This document shows, one piece after another, positions 14,546-22,347 of a stretch of 24,597 bases of DNA. The notes under the pieces are model-generated. The model was not told the DNA's origin. It saw only the letters and a list, made by a program, of their open reading frames with translations, and searched no databases. Location: positions 3,823 through 28,419 of the forward strand of contig DOWL01000188.1 of the NCBI GenBank assembly GCA_003519585.1, given 5' to 3'. Within the stretch, counting starts at the first letter, position 1, and every line of letters starts with the position of its first letter. The stretch is from Nocardioides sp. (GTDB lineage: Bacteria > Actinomycetota > Actinomycetes > Propionibacteriales > Nocardioidaceae). The translations under genes were made by a program, and so were the position numbers.

Positions 14546-15601
14546 GTGACGGGGGGATTCGATCGAGCACACGCGCTCGTGCTCGATCCGCGTCGCCAGG
14601 GGACGGCGACCGAGCGCGCGGCGTACCTCGCCGACCTCGAGGCGCGCTACGTCGACGTCGAGACGGTGATGAATCAGCTCTGCGCGCTGCCCTCGTGGGA
14701 CGACCGCGGCCAGGCGTGGATCGACGACCAGCTGCGGCTGGCCACGGCCGTGGTGTACCAGGTGGGCACCCTGCGGGGCGAGTACGACGACGCGCGGGCG
14801 TGGGGCGATGCCGCGCTCTCCCTCGGCGCCGCGGGTACGCCGCTGCGCCGGGCCGACCTGATGCTGCATCTCTCCGAGCTGCACCGCGTCACCGGACGGG
14901 CGGCGCACGCCACGATGCTGGTGGAGTCGGCCGTCGCCCTCCTCGACCTGCCCGGACTCTCCCCCGACGACATCGACGCGTTGGCCCCGGTCAGCTGCCA
15001 TGCGTTCCTCGGCCTCGGCACCGCGGCGTACTGGGATGGTCGCCCGGCCGACGCCGCCCCGCTGCTCGCGCACGCCTCAACACACGGTGGCGACTCGATC
15101 CCGCACGTGTGGTCGATGGTCAACCACGCGTTGCTGCTCGCCGACGGTGGCGACCTCGACAAGGCGCTGGCCCTGGAGGACGCCGCCGCCCAGATGGCTG
15201 AGCGCCTCGGTGACCAGGTAGCGCTCACCGCGATCCAGAACAACCGGGCCTGCACGTTGCGCCGACTCGGCCGCCCCGAGGAGGCCTACGACGTGTTCGC
15301 GGAGCTGCTGCCCGGCGTCCTGGTCGATGACATCCCCGACGCGGTGGTCACGTGCACCGAGGACTTCGCCTGCGTGCTCTTCGACCTGGGTCAGGACGAG
15401 GACGGCGCCCTGCTGATGGGCGCGGCGGACGCAGAGCGGGACAGCACCGGCGTACCCCGGATGGCGTTCCAGGAGGCCTCCCTGGCACCCTCGATGACCG
15501 CGGCGCAGGCCCGGCTGGGCGACGCGTGGGAGCCGCTGCTCGCCCGGGGCGCCGAGCTGGGCGTGCTGGCCGCGGTCGCTTCGGCGCTGCGCCCGACCTG
15601 A
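14546..15601 (+). CDS. TPR-repeat protein resembling the C-terminus of large LuxR/SARP regulators
   Basis: The 351-residue product is alpha-helical and Ala/Leu-rich, with helix pairs typical of tetratricopeptide repeats (ALSLGAAGTPLRRADLMLHL, ALALEDAAAQMAERLGDQ, LRRLGRPEEAYDVFAELL). Its last 90 residues (LLMGAADAERDSTGVP, then AARARLGD-like and LLARGAELG) look like the end of AfsR/LuxR-type regulators that carry TPR tails. No P-loop NTPase or HTH domain is present in this frame, so it is an isolated TPR unit, probably a protein-interaction module; this function is inferred. The GTG at 14546 is the start; the ATG at 14542 is in a different frame. It stands in opposite orientation within the aro-efp-nusB block. 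Confidence 0.75.
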   Translation: MTGGFDRAHALVLDPRRQGTATERAAYLADLEARYVDVETVMNQLCALPSWDDRGQAWIDDQLRLATAVVYQVGTLRGEYDDARAWGDAALSLGAAGTPLRRADLMLHLSELHRVTGRAAHATMLVESAVALLDLPGLSPDDIDALAPVSCHAFLGLGTAAYWDGRPADAAPLLAHASTHGGDSIPHVWSMVNHALLLADGGDLDKALALEDAAAQMAERLGDQVALTAIQNNRACTLRRLGRPEEAYDVFAELLPGVLVDDIPDAVVTCTEDFACVLFDLGQDEDGALLMGAADAERDSTGVPRMAFQEASLAPSMTAAQARLGDAWEPLLARGAELGVLAAVASALRPT

Positions 15602-15683
15602 ACCGGCCCCTCACACACGTCGGGAGCAATCGCCCCCAGATCCCGGCGCCCAGTGAGCAATCCTGTGATCACTACGACTTCGA

Positions 15684-16118
15684 CTAGATAAGCAGGGAGA
15701 GCTTTTCCAACGCCATCCGGTAGCCGTCGATGCCGTGGCCGGCGAAGACTGCGACGGCGTACGGCGTCACCAACGAGGTGTGCCGGAACTCCTCCGGGCG
15801 CGAGTGCGGGTCGCTGATGTGCACCTCCACGAGCGGCGCCGTCAGCTGGGCGCAGGCATCGAAGAGTGCGTAGGAGTAGTGGGTCCAGGCGGCGGCGTTG
15901 AGCACCACGGGGACGGCATCGTCGGCGGCCTGGTTGAGCCAGTCGAGCAGCTCGCCCTCGTGGTTGGTCTGCAGGACGGTGACGTCGAGCTCGAACGCCC
16001 GGCCCCACTCGGCGCACAGCTCGGCCAACTGCTGGTGGGTGGTGGTGCCGTAGATCTCGGGCTGGCGCCGTCCCAGACGGCCGAGGTTGGGGCCGTTGAG
16101 CACCAGGACCGCCCTCAC
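15684..16118 (-). CDS. aroQ: 3-dehydroquinate dehydratase, type II
   Basis: The 144-residue enzyme removes water from 3-dehydroquinate, step 3 of the shikimate pathway, as a dodecamer. Type II features are LNGPNLGRLGRRQPEIYG with the catalytic Tyr in EIYG, TNHEGELLDWLNQA, LNAAAWTHYSYALFDA and VEVHISD. The typical length is about 145 residues. The GTG start at 16116-16118 overlaps the aroB stop as GTGA, making it the last gene of aroC-aroK-aroB-aroQ. It converges with the TPR gene; the 82 bases between contain no obvious terminator hairpin. Confidence 0.96.
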   Translation of the reverse strand: MRAVLVLNGPNLGRLGRRQPEIYGTTTHQQLAELCAEWGRAFELDVTVLQTNHEGELLDWLNQAADDAVPVVLNAAAWTHYSYALFDACAQLTAPLVEVHISDPHSRPEEFRHTSLVTPYAVAVFAGHGIDGYRMALEKLSLLI

Positions 16119-17173
16119 GACAAGACCTCGTACGCCGCCCGCAGCAGCTCGTCGGACGGGTCGGCCAGCACTGCCGGCTGAGCCAGCCCCTCCAGGATCA
16201 CGAACCGCAGCATCGCGCCACGCGTCTTCTTGTCCACCCGCATCACCTTGAGGACGTCGTCGAAGGAGGAGCCGGACCACGACGTGGGCAGCCCCAGGGA
16301 GCGCAGCACCCGCGCGTGCCGAGCCGCCGTGTCGTCGTCCAGCCGGCCGGTGAGCCGGGCCAGTTCGGCGACGTAGACCATGCCGATCGCCACCGCCTCC
16401 CCGTGCCGGAGGGTGTAGTCGCTGTGCTTCTCGATCGCGTGGCCGAGCGTGTGCCCGTAGTTGAGCACCTCGCGCCCCGGGTGCCCGCCGACCCCGCCGG
16501 TCTCCCGCAGGTCCATCGCCACGACCTCGGCCTTGACCCGGACCGCGCGCTCGACCAACTCGGCGAGCGCCTCGGAGGTCGGGTCGAGTGCCGCATCGGG
16601 GTCCTTCTCGACCAGGGCGAGGATCTCCGGATCGGCGATGAAGCCGCACTTGACGACCTCACCGAGGCCACTGATCAGCTCGGCCGCCGGCAGGGTCTCG
16701 AGGAAAGACAGGTCGCACAGCACGCCGGCCGGCTCGTGGAAGGAGCCGACGAGGTTCTTGCCGGCGCCGGTGTCGATGCCGGTCTTGCCGCCCACCGCCG
16801 CGTCGACCATGCCGAGCAGGGAGGTCGGCACGTGCACGACGCGGACGCCACGGAGCCAGGTCGCGGCCACGAAGCCGCCCAGGTCGGTCGTCGCGCCGCC
16901 ACCCACGGTGACCACCGCGTCGGAGCGCGTGAACCCTGCGGCACCCAGCCGCTCCCAGCAGTCCGCGACCACCGCGGCGGTCTTGGCCGCCTCGCCCTCG
17001 GGCACTTCGAGGTCGAGGACCTCGAAGCCCTGCAGGTCGACCCTCATGCCCGGCGCATGCACGAGCGCGACCCGCTGCACGGCCGGGCCGAGCAGGGCCG
17101 GGAGTCGGTCGAGGATGCCGCGGCCGACCTCGACGTCGTACGGCGCCGCGGTGGCGACCCGGATGGTGGTCAC
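16115..17173 (-). CDS. aroB: 3-dehydroquinate synthase
   Basis: AroB converts DAHP to 3-dehydroquinate using NAD+ and a divalent metal, step 2 of the shikimate pathway. The 352-residue protein has the NAD segment VTVGGGATTDLGGFVAATWLRG, PTSLLGMVDAAVGGKTGID, LPAAELISGLGEVVKCGFI and the metal ligands in LNYGHTLGHAIEKHSDY and RHGEAVAIGMVY. The length is close to the usual 360. The GTG start overlaps the aroK stop as GTGA and its own stop overlaps the aroQ GTG the same way. Confidence 0.97.
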   Translation of the reverse strand: MTTIRVATAAPYDVEVGRGILDRLPALLGPAVQRVALVHAPGMRVDLQGFEVLDLEVPEGEAAKTAAVVADCWERLGAAGFTRSDAVVTVGGGATTDLGGFVAATWLRGVRVVHVPTSLLGMVDAAVGGKTGIDTGAGKNLVGSFHEPAGVLCDLSFLETLPAAELISGLGEVVKCGFIADPEILALVEKDPDAALDPTSEALAELVERAVRVKAEVVAMDLRETGGVGGHPGREVLNYGHTLGHAIEKHSDYTLRHGEAVAIGMVYVAELARLTGRLDDDTAARHARVLRSLGLPTSWSGSSFDDVLKVMRVDKKTRGAMLRFVILEGLAQPAVLADPSDELLRAAYEVLS

Positions 17174-17670
17174 GGCAGAGCCGCCACGATCTCGGCGGCG
17201 ATGTCGTCCGGTGTCCGGTCGTCGGTGTCGACGACCAGGCTCGCGACCGACTCATAGATCGGCGTGCGCTCGTCGAGCAGCGCCTTGATCCGGCCGCGGA
17301 CGTTGCCGAGCAGCAGCGGCCGCGAGCTGCCGAGCCCTACCCGCTTGACCGCATCGGAGAGTCCGACCCGCAGGAAGACGACCTGGTGGCCCGCCAGTAG
17401 CTCCCGAGTGGCGGGGTCGAGCACCGCTCCCCCGCCGAGCGCTAGCACGCCGTCATGGGTCGCCATCGCGTCGGCCACCGCCTTGCGTTCGAGGTCGCGG
17501 AAGTGCGCCTCACCCGACTCCACGAAGATGTCGGCGATCGAGCGGCCCTCCAGCGCCTCGACGTCGCGGTCGGTGTCGCGCGCGGCCACGCCCCAACTCG
17601 CGGCGAGGAGCTCGCCGATCGTGGTCTTGCCGGCACCCATCGGTCCGACCAGCACTACCCGAGGGGTCAC
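17170..17670 (-). CDS. aroK: Shikimate kinase
   Basis: The 166-residue enzyme phosphorylates shikimate with ATP, step 5 of the pathway. The P-loop GPMGAGKTT is at residues 9-17, with [10 protein letters not shown] containing the shikimate-binding Asp, [20 protein letters not shown] (glycine loop) and SRPLLL in the lid region. I chose the GTG at 17668-17670 because it overlaps the aroC stop as GTGA and gives the standard N-terminus [12 protein letters not shown]; a longer frame adds only shadow sequence from aroC. The gene lies second in the coupled aroC-K-B-Q set. Confidence 0.97.
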   Translation of the reverse strand: MTPRVVLVGPMGAGKTTIGELLAASWGVAARDTDRDVEALEGRSIADIFVESGEAHFRDLERKAVADAMATHDGVLALGGGAVLDPATRELLAGHQVVFLRVGLSDAVKRVGLGSSRPLLLGNVRGRIKALLDERTPIYESVASLVVDTDDRTPDDIAAEIVAALP

Positions 17671-18857
17671 TTGAACCTCAGCGTCGCGAGGTAGGAGTCG
17701 GCGTTGCGGCGGGTCTCCTGCACCGAGTCGCCGCCGAACTTCTCCAGGACCGCGTCGGCCAGCACCAGGGCGACCATCGCCTCGGCGACGATGCCCGCGG
17801 CGGGTACGGCGCACACGTCGGAGCGCTGGTGGTGTGCGGTCGCCTCCTCGCCGGTGGCCACGTCGACGGTGCGCAGCGCCCGGGGCACGGTGGCGATCGG
17901 CTTCATGGCCGCCCGGACCCGCAGCACCTCACCGGTGGTCATGCCGCCCTCGGTGCCTCCGGACCGGCCGCTGACCCTCCGGATGCCCTCGTCGGTCGGC
18001 ACGATCTCGTCGTGGGCCAGCGATCCCGGGGTGGCCGCGAGCGCGAAGCCGTCGCCGACCTCGACCCCCTTGATCGCCTGGATGCCCATCAGGGCGCCCG
18101 CGAGCCGCGAGTCGAGCCGACGGTCCCAGTGCACGTGGGAGCCGAGGCCGGGCGGGAGCCCGTGCACGACCACCTCGACGACACCGCCGAGGGTGTCACC
18201 GTCCTCGTGGGCCTGGTCGATCCGTTCGACCATCTGCTTGGCCGTGTCGGCGTCGAGGCAGCGGACCGGGTCGTCGTCAAGTCGCGCGACGTCGTCGGGC
18301 TCGGGCCACAGCCCGTCGGGCGCGCGTACGCCGCCGAGCTCGATCACATGCGACACGATCCGGGCGCCGACGGCCTGCTCGAGGAAGTTCGAGGCAACCC
18401 GGCCCAGCGCGACCCGGGCGGCGGTCTCGCGGGCGGAGGCGCGCTCGAGGACCGGTCGGGCCTCGTCGAAGTCGTACTTCTGCATGCCGGCGAGGTCCGC
18501 GTGCCCCGGCCGGGGGCGGGTGAGGGGCGCGTTACGGGCCGACCGCTCCAACTCGGCGCGGGTCTCGGCGTCGGGCGGGTCGGCGGCCATCACCTTCTCC
18601 CACTTGGGCCACTCGGTGTTGCCGACCTCGATGGCGACCGGTCCACCCTGGGTCTCGCCGTGGCGTACGCCGCCGACCAGCGTGACCTCGTCCTGCTCGA
18701 ACTTCATCCGGGCGCCGCGCCCGTAGCCGAGGCGGCGACGGGCCAGTGCCTCCCGGATGTCGTCGGAGGTCACCTGCACGTGGGCCGGCAGGCCCTCGAG
18801 AATGGCGACGAGGGACGGGCCGTGGGACTCACCCGCGGTCAGCCAGCGCAATGTCAC
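17667..18857 (-). CDS. aroC: Chorismate synthase
   Basis: AroC makes chorismate from EPSP using reduced FMN, the last shikimate step. The 396-residue protein has [10 protein letters not shown] at the N-terminus, [20 protein letters not shown], the [15 protein letters not shown] segment, [14 protein letters not shown] and [12 protein letters not shown]. The GTG start at 18857 is 13 bases beyond the stop of the peptidase gene and lacks a Shine-Dalgarno; a GACAAT about seven bases upstream of the start could be a -10 for a leaderless transcript, which is speculative. Its stop overlaps the aroK GTG. Confidence 0.97.
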   Translation of the reverse strand: MTLRWLTAGESHGPSLVAILEGLPAHVQVTSDDIREALARRRLGYGRGARMKFEQDEVTLVGGVRHGETQGGPVAIEVGNTEWPKWEKVMAADPPDAETRAELERSARNAPLTRPRPGHADLAGMQKYDFDEARPVLERASARETAARVALGRVASNFLEQAVGARIVSHVIELGGVRAPDGLWPEPDDVARLDDDPVRCLDADTAKQMVERIDQAHEDGDTLGGVVEVVVHGLPPGLGSHVHWDRRLDSRLAGALMGIQAIKGVEVGDGFALAATPGSLAHDEIVPTDEGIRRVSGRSGGTEGGMTTGEVLRVRAAMKPIATVPRALRTVDVATGEEATAHHQRSDVCAVPAAGIVAEAMVALVLADAVLEKFGGDSVQETRRNADSYLATLRFK

Positions 18858-18870
18858 AGGGGGAATTGTC

Positions 18871-19713
18871 TCAGCCGTACAACAGGTCGGTGACCGGCTG
18901 TCCGAGGAAGATGCCGAGCAGCGCCCCGAGGACCATGAACGGACCGAACGGGAACGGCACCCGCATCAGCCGGTAGTCGCGCTTGATGGCCGAGATCAGC
19001 AGCCCCGGAACGCCGAAGAGGATGAACCCGAGCCAGATCCCGAGGACCAGCTCGGCCGGGCCGAGATAGGCCAGCACGAAGCTCAGCAGCGCCGAGAGCC
19101 GGACGTCACCGAACCCCATCCCCGCGGCCCGGATGAACCACAGCACCCAGAAGAAGGTGCGGACCGCGACCAGACCCAGGAGCCCCCGGATCAACTCGGT
19201 CTGCGCGTCGACCACGAGCCAGAGGACGACCCCCGCCAGCACGACGTACGCCGTCGCGGGCAGCACCAACCGGTTCGGGATGTAGCGGGTCCGCCAGTCG
19301 AGGACCGCGATGGCCACCAGGACCGGCACGGGCGGGATGACGACCGCCAGGACGGGGTACCAGCCGAACTTCAGCCCGAGCAGCCCGGCGACCAGGGCCG
19401 AGGCCAGGGCACAGAACAGCGCCAGACCGCGCACGTCCGCGAGGTCGCGATAGAGCTCCTTCTCGCGCTCGACGGCGTGCATGCCCCACAGCGAGAAGTC
19501 CGGGATCGGCTTGCGCTGCCGACGCGGCGCCGTGTCGTGTTCGCCTTTCTCCGGACTCGGCTCCGCATCGCCGTCGGATTCCCCTGTGGGTTCGGGCTCC
19601 GGCTCCGGCTCCGGCTCCGGGTCGGGTTCCGGGAGCCGGCGTACGACCACGGGGGTGAACCAGCCGACCAGGCCGGCCGCGGCCGCGCAGCCAAGGCCCA
19701 CCAGCGCGCTCAT
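18871..19713 (-). CDS. A24 family prepilin-type peptidase without the N-methyltransferase cysteine domain
   Basis: The 280-residue membrane protein has the two catalytic aspartates of A24 peptidases: Asp139 in [13 protein letters not shown] and Asp203 in [11 protein letters not shown]. About six hydrophobic helices follow residue 95. The N-terminal CxxC zinc motifs of bifunctional PilD enzymes are absent. In their place, after one helix (1-22), comes an acidic Pro-Glu run (about 28-42) and a charged linker. It should cleave class III or Tad-type prepilin signals at the membrane, but no pilin gene is in the window. The ATG start overlaps the aroE stop as ATGA, after GGGAGG. Its place between aroE and aroC is conserved in actinobacteria. 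Confidence 0.9.
   Translation of the reverse strand: MSALVGLGCAAAAGLVGWFTPVVVRRLPEPDPEPEPEPEPEPTGESDGDAEPSPEKGEHDTAPRRQRKPIPDFSLWGMHAVEREKELYRDLADVRGLALFCALASALVAGLLGLKFGWYPVLAVVIPPVPVLVAIAVLDWRTRYIPNRLVLPATAYVVLAGVVLWLVVDAQTELIRGLLGLVAVRTFFWVLWFIRAAGMGFGDVRLSALLSFVLAYLGPAELVLGIWLGFILFGVPGLLISAIKRDYRLMRVPFPFGPFMVLGALLGIFLGQPVTDLLYG
19589..19630. repeat. Hexanucleotide GGCTCC repeat inside the peptidase gene
   Basis: Four perfect GGCTCC units (19595-19618) are flanked by degenerate ones (GGTTCG before; GGGTCG and GGTTCC after). In the peptidase reading frame each unit encodes Pro-Glu or Pro-Asp, so length changes would stay in frame and only lengthen or shorten the acidic linker. Confidence 0.85.
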
Positions 19714-20537
19714 CGGACCTCCCGCGCGGCGAGCTCCTCCTCGGCCGCGCGACGCATCGCACCGGCCGGGACGTCGTACCTGCCCGTCATGGCGACCACC
19801 TGGTTGACCGCCTGGGCGACGAGCAGGTCGAGGCCGTTGAAGACGGTCCGGCCGGAGGCTGCCGCGGCGGCCGCCAAGGGTGTCGGCCACGGTGAGTAGA
19901 CGACCTCGAAGACCAGCGGGATATCGGCCACCGCGTCGATCAGTTTCGTCACCTGCGCCGTGGCCGGAACCGTGGAGACGACCACGTCACCCGTCAGCTC
20001 GGTGATGCCGGCCAGCTCCACGACCTCGGCGCGCGGAGCGGATCGGTGGGCAGCCACGGCCTGCACCGTCTCGGTGGCCCGGGCCGGATCGCGAACGACG
20101 AGCGTCGCCTGGCTCATCCCCCGCTCCGCCAGGGCCAGGAGTAGGGACGTGGCGGTCGCTCCGCCGCCGAGGACGACCGCACGGTCGAGGGGCCCGTCGT
20201 ACTCCCCCAGCACCATGAGCGCTCCTGTGACATCGGTGTTCAGCCCGTGCCGGCCGCCGTCAGGCTCCAGCAGCACGGTGTTGCACCCACCGGTGGCGGC
20301 CACCCACTCGTCGTACGACGAGAGCATGGGGACCACCTCACGCTTGAGCGGCGCGGTGAGCGACAGCCCGCGCCACTGCGTGGGGTCGAGCCCGTCGAGG
20401 AAGGCGGCCAACCCACCGGAGTGGACGCGCACCGGATCGTAGGACCAGCCGTCGAGCCCGAGGGCGCGGTAGGCCGCGCGGTGGATCGCCGGCGACAGCG
20501 AGTGGTCGATCGGGTCGCCGAGTACTGCGCACCTCAC
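19710..20537 (-). CDS. aroE: Shikimate dehydrogenase
   Basis: AroE reduces 3-dehydroshikimate to shikimate with NADPH, step 4. The 275-residue protein has the substrate motif DHSLSPAIH near the N-terminus, the catalytic Lys65 in SLTAPLKREV, Asp102 in GLNTDVTGAL, and the cofactor loop LGGGATATS. The C-terminal NGLDLLVAQAVNQV is also typical. The GTG at 20535-20537 gives the standard start VRCAVLGDP, 13 bases after the mltG stop. The threonine-alanine in SLTAPLK replaces the more usual VTxPLK, which is a mild variation. Confidence 0.96.
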   Translation of the reverse strand: MRCAVLGDPIDHSLSPAIHRAAYRALGLDGWSYDPVRVHSGGLAAFLDGLDPTQWRGLSLTAPLKREVVPMLSSYDEWVAATGGCNTVLLEPDGGRHGLNTDVTGALMVLGEYDGPLDRAVVLGGGATATSLLLALAERGMSQATLVVRDPARATETVQAVAAHRSAPRAEVVELAGITELTGDVVVSTVPATAQVTKLIDAVADIPLVFEVVYSPWPTPLAAAAAASGRTVFNGLDLLVAQAVNQVVAMTGRYDVPAGAMRRAAEEELAAREVR

Positions 20538-20550
20538 CTCAGGGCAGCTC

Positions 20551-21714
20551 TCAGCACCGGTCGGACTGGGTCTCGCAGTACTCGTCGAGCTCGCCCTTGA
20601 ACTTCAGGAACTCGTCGTAGTCGTCGGTGAACTTGGTCTCGCCGGTGGCGAGGTTGACCGTCACGTAGAAGAACCAGGGCCCGTCCTCGGGGTTGAGCGC
20701 GGCCTGGATGGCGGCGTCGCCGGGAGCCTCGATGGGGCCGGGCGGCAGCCCCTTGTGGGTGTAGGTGTTGTACGGCGAGTCGGCGACCGAGTCGATGTCG
20801 GCCTGTGTGAGCCGGGCCGGGCCGGGCTTGCCGAGGGCGTAGTTGACGGCGGCGTCGATCTGCAGGAAGCCCGCGGCGGGGTTGGGCTCGATCTCGAGCC
20901 GGTTGTAGATGACCCGGGCGATCTTCGCGCGGTAGTCGCCGCGGCCTTCGGCCTCGACCAGGCTGGCGATCGTCATGATCTCCTGCGGCGTGTAGCCGAG
21001 CTCGGCGGCGCGCGCCTCGAGATCGTTGTCCTCGGCTGCCACCTTCCACCGGTCGACCATGTCTTTCAGCATGTCGGCCGGCTTCTCGTCGGGACCGAAG
21101 GCGTAGGTCGCCGGGAACAGGTAGCCCTCCGCGTTGCCCCCGGCGTAGTCGGGCAGCCCGAGGGCAGCGGGGTCGGCCAGGGCCGCCTCGAACTGCTTCT
21201 TGGGGAAGTCGGTGGCCTCGGCCAGCTTGGCGATGATCTCGCTGACCTGCTGGCCCTCGGTGATCGTGATCGAGGTCGTCACGATGTTGCTCGGGTCGAC
21301 CAGCACGTTGACCACGTCGGAGGCCTTCATCTCCTTCTGCAGCGCGTAGTAGCCGACCTGGATGTTGTTGGACTCGGGGTTGGCCGCTGCCGCGTTGACG
21401 AAGGCCTCTACCGAGGCGACGACGCCCTGCTCCTTGAGGTTGCGGCCCATCTCGGTGACCGTGTCGTCCTGGTGGACCTCGAAGACGACCTGCTCACCAC
21501 CGGGGCCGGGGTAGTCCTCGGCCGAGCTGAACTGGTCCTTGATCTTGTCGATCCCCGTGGTGACGCCGTAGTAGAGGCCGCCGGCGAGGACGGCCAGGAT
21601 CACGAGCGCGATCAGACAGCCCGGACCGCGGCGGCGGCGCTGGCGGCGCTCGGCCCGACGACCACCGGCGGGCGTCGCCGTCTGCTCGCCGAGGAGGTCC
21701 TCCATGTCGGTCAT
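20551..21714 (-). CDS. mltG: Endolytic murein transglycosylase MltG (YceG-like)
   Basis: MltG cuts nascent glycan strands at the inner membrane and is thought to end peptidoglycan polymerisation. The 387-residue protein has a basic cytosolic start, one membrane helix at about residues 32-51, a LysM-like region (75-150), then the YceG domain with EGYLFPATY (196-204), the catalytic Glu254 in IASLVEAEG, LQIDAAVNYA, and SPYNTYTHKGLPPGPI. It ends with two cysteines. The ATG overlaps the ruvX stop as ATGA. MTDM offers a second ATG three codons later. Confidence 0.96.
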   Translation of the reverse strand: MTDMEDLLGEQTATPAGGRRAERRQRRRRGPGCLIALVILAVLAGGLYYGVTTGIDKIKDQFSSAEDYPGPGGEQVVFEVHQDDTVTEMGRNLKEQGVVASVEAFVNAAAANPESNNIQVGYYALQKEMKASDVVNVLVDPSNIVTTSITITEGQQVSEIIAKLAEATDFPKKQFEAALADPAALGLPDYAGGNAEGYLFPATYAFGPDEKPADMLKDMVDRWKVAAEDNDLEARAAELGYTPQEIMTIASLVEAEGRGDYRAKIARVIYNRLEIEPNPAAGFLQIDAAVNYALGKPGPARLTQADIDSVADSPYNTYTHKGLPPGPIEAPGDAAIQAALNPEDGPWFFYVTVNLATGETKFTDDYDEFLKFKGELDEYCETQSDRC

Positions 21715-22193
21715 GGTGTGTCGCTCTCCTCGATGATCTCGCCCGGCGCGGTGCCGCTGACTCGTTCGGTATCCAGCACGTGCTGCAGGATCACCACTGC
21801 GGCGGCCTGGTCGACCACTGCTCGGCGCTTGGCACCCGAACGCCCCCGGTCGCGCAGCATAGCCTCCGCACTCACAGTGGTGAGCCGCTCGTCAGCCAGG
21901 CGCACCGGTATCGGCGCCACGGCGCGGACCAGTCGGTCGGCCCATTCCCGCACCTTGACCGCGGCCGGGCCCTCGCTGCCGGACAGCGATCGCGGGAGTC
22001 CGACGACGATCTCCAGCACCCGTTCGGGGTCGCCGTCCTGCTCCGCGACGACGATCTCGGCGATCCGGGCCAGGTCCCCCCTGCCCCGCGCCACGGTCTC
22101 CACAGGAGTCGCCAGCAGCCCCGACGGGTCGGACCGGGCCACCCCGATCCGCGCATCCCCCGGGTCGAGGCCGATCCGCACTCCCTGTCTCAT
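21711..22193 (-). CDS. ruvX: Putative Holliday junction resolvase / pre-16S rRNA nuclease RuvX (YqgF)
   Basis: YqgF-family RNase H-fold nucleases mature 16S rRNA 5' ends and are annotated as putative Holliday junction resolvases. The 160-residue product starts RQGVRIGLDPGDARIGVA, with the first catalytic Asp in GLDPGDARIG, followed by IVVGLPRSLSG, VRLADERLTTVSAE (Glu) and KRRAVVDQAAAVVIL (Asp). The family often has GLDxGxxRIG, as here. I chose the ATG at 22191-22193. A longer frame passes through the palindromic elements upstream and gives repetitive sequence with no family match. It is followed at once by mltG. Confidence 0.95.
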   Translation of the reverse strand: MRQGVRIGLDPGDARIGVARSDPSGLLATPVETVARGRGDLARIAEIVVAEQDGDPERVLEIVVGLPRSLSGSEGPAAVKVREWADRLVRAVAPIPVRLADERLTTVSAEAMLRDRGRSGAKRRAVVDQAAAVVILQHVLDTERVSGTAPGEIIEESDTP

Positions 22194-22213
22194 GCCCCGC
22201 CCGTACCCCGAGT

Positions 22214-22251
22214 CGGCGCTACTGCCCTGCAGTAACGACGCCTCGGCGTCG
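22214..22251. repeat. Palindromic element C with adjoining hairpin (same family, divergent)
   Basis: TACTGC/GCAGTA (22220-22225 with 22229-22234) surrounds CCT, with further outer pairs interrupted by mismatches. Immediately after, CGACGCC/GGCGTCG (22236-22242 with 22245-22251) forms a second perfect 7-bp hairpin. The right half, AGTAACG followed by CTCGGCGTC, aligns with the right half of element B at 18 of 20 bases. Relative to elements A and B the stem bases after ACT are changed on both arms so that pairing is kept. Confidence 0.65.
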
Positions 22252-22286
22252 AACGATATGTCGTTAAGCTCGAACGATGTATCGCT
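22251..22286. repeat. Pair of small direct repeats with hairpins
   Basis: GAACGATATGTCGTT at 22251-22265 and GAACGATGTATCGCT at 22272-22286 are near copies 21 bases apart. Each also folds: AACGA/TCGTT around TATG, and CGAT/ATCG around GT. They lie between elements C and D in the gap between alaS and ruvX and have no coding content. Confidence 0.55.
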
Positions 22287-22287
22287 G

Positions 22288-22334
22288 GACGGTGACCCGT
22301 CGTTACTCGTGATGAGTAACGACGGGTCAGCGTC
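22288..22334. repeat. Palindromic element D (best copy of the family)
   Basis: TGACCCGTCGTTACTC (22293-22308) and its exact reverse complement (22314-22329) surround GTGAT. Beyond one mismatch, GACG and CGTC (22288-22291 with 22331-22334) extend the arms, giving 20 of 21 paired positions. It lies 14 bases downstream of the alaS stop on the transcribed strand and about 95 bases before the ruvX start. It could end the alaS mRNA or stabilise its 3' end, although no T-run follows. Confidence 0.85.
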
Positions 22335-22347
22335 GATTGGGAGCAGA

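Noticed and set aside
14392..15201. Alternative 269-residue frame overlapping the TPR gene
   Set aside because: Composition is Arg/Pro/Gly-rich shadow; the TPR frame has clear helical repeats and a family-like C-terminus.
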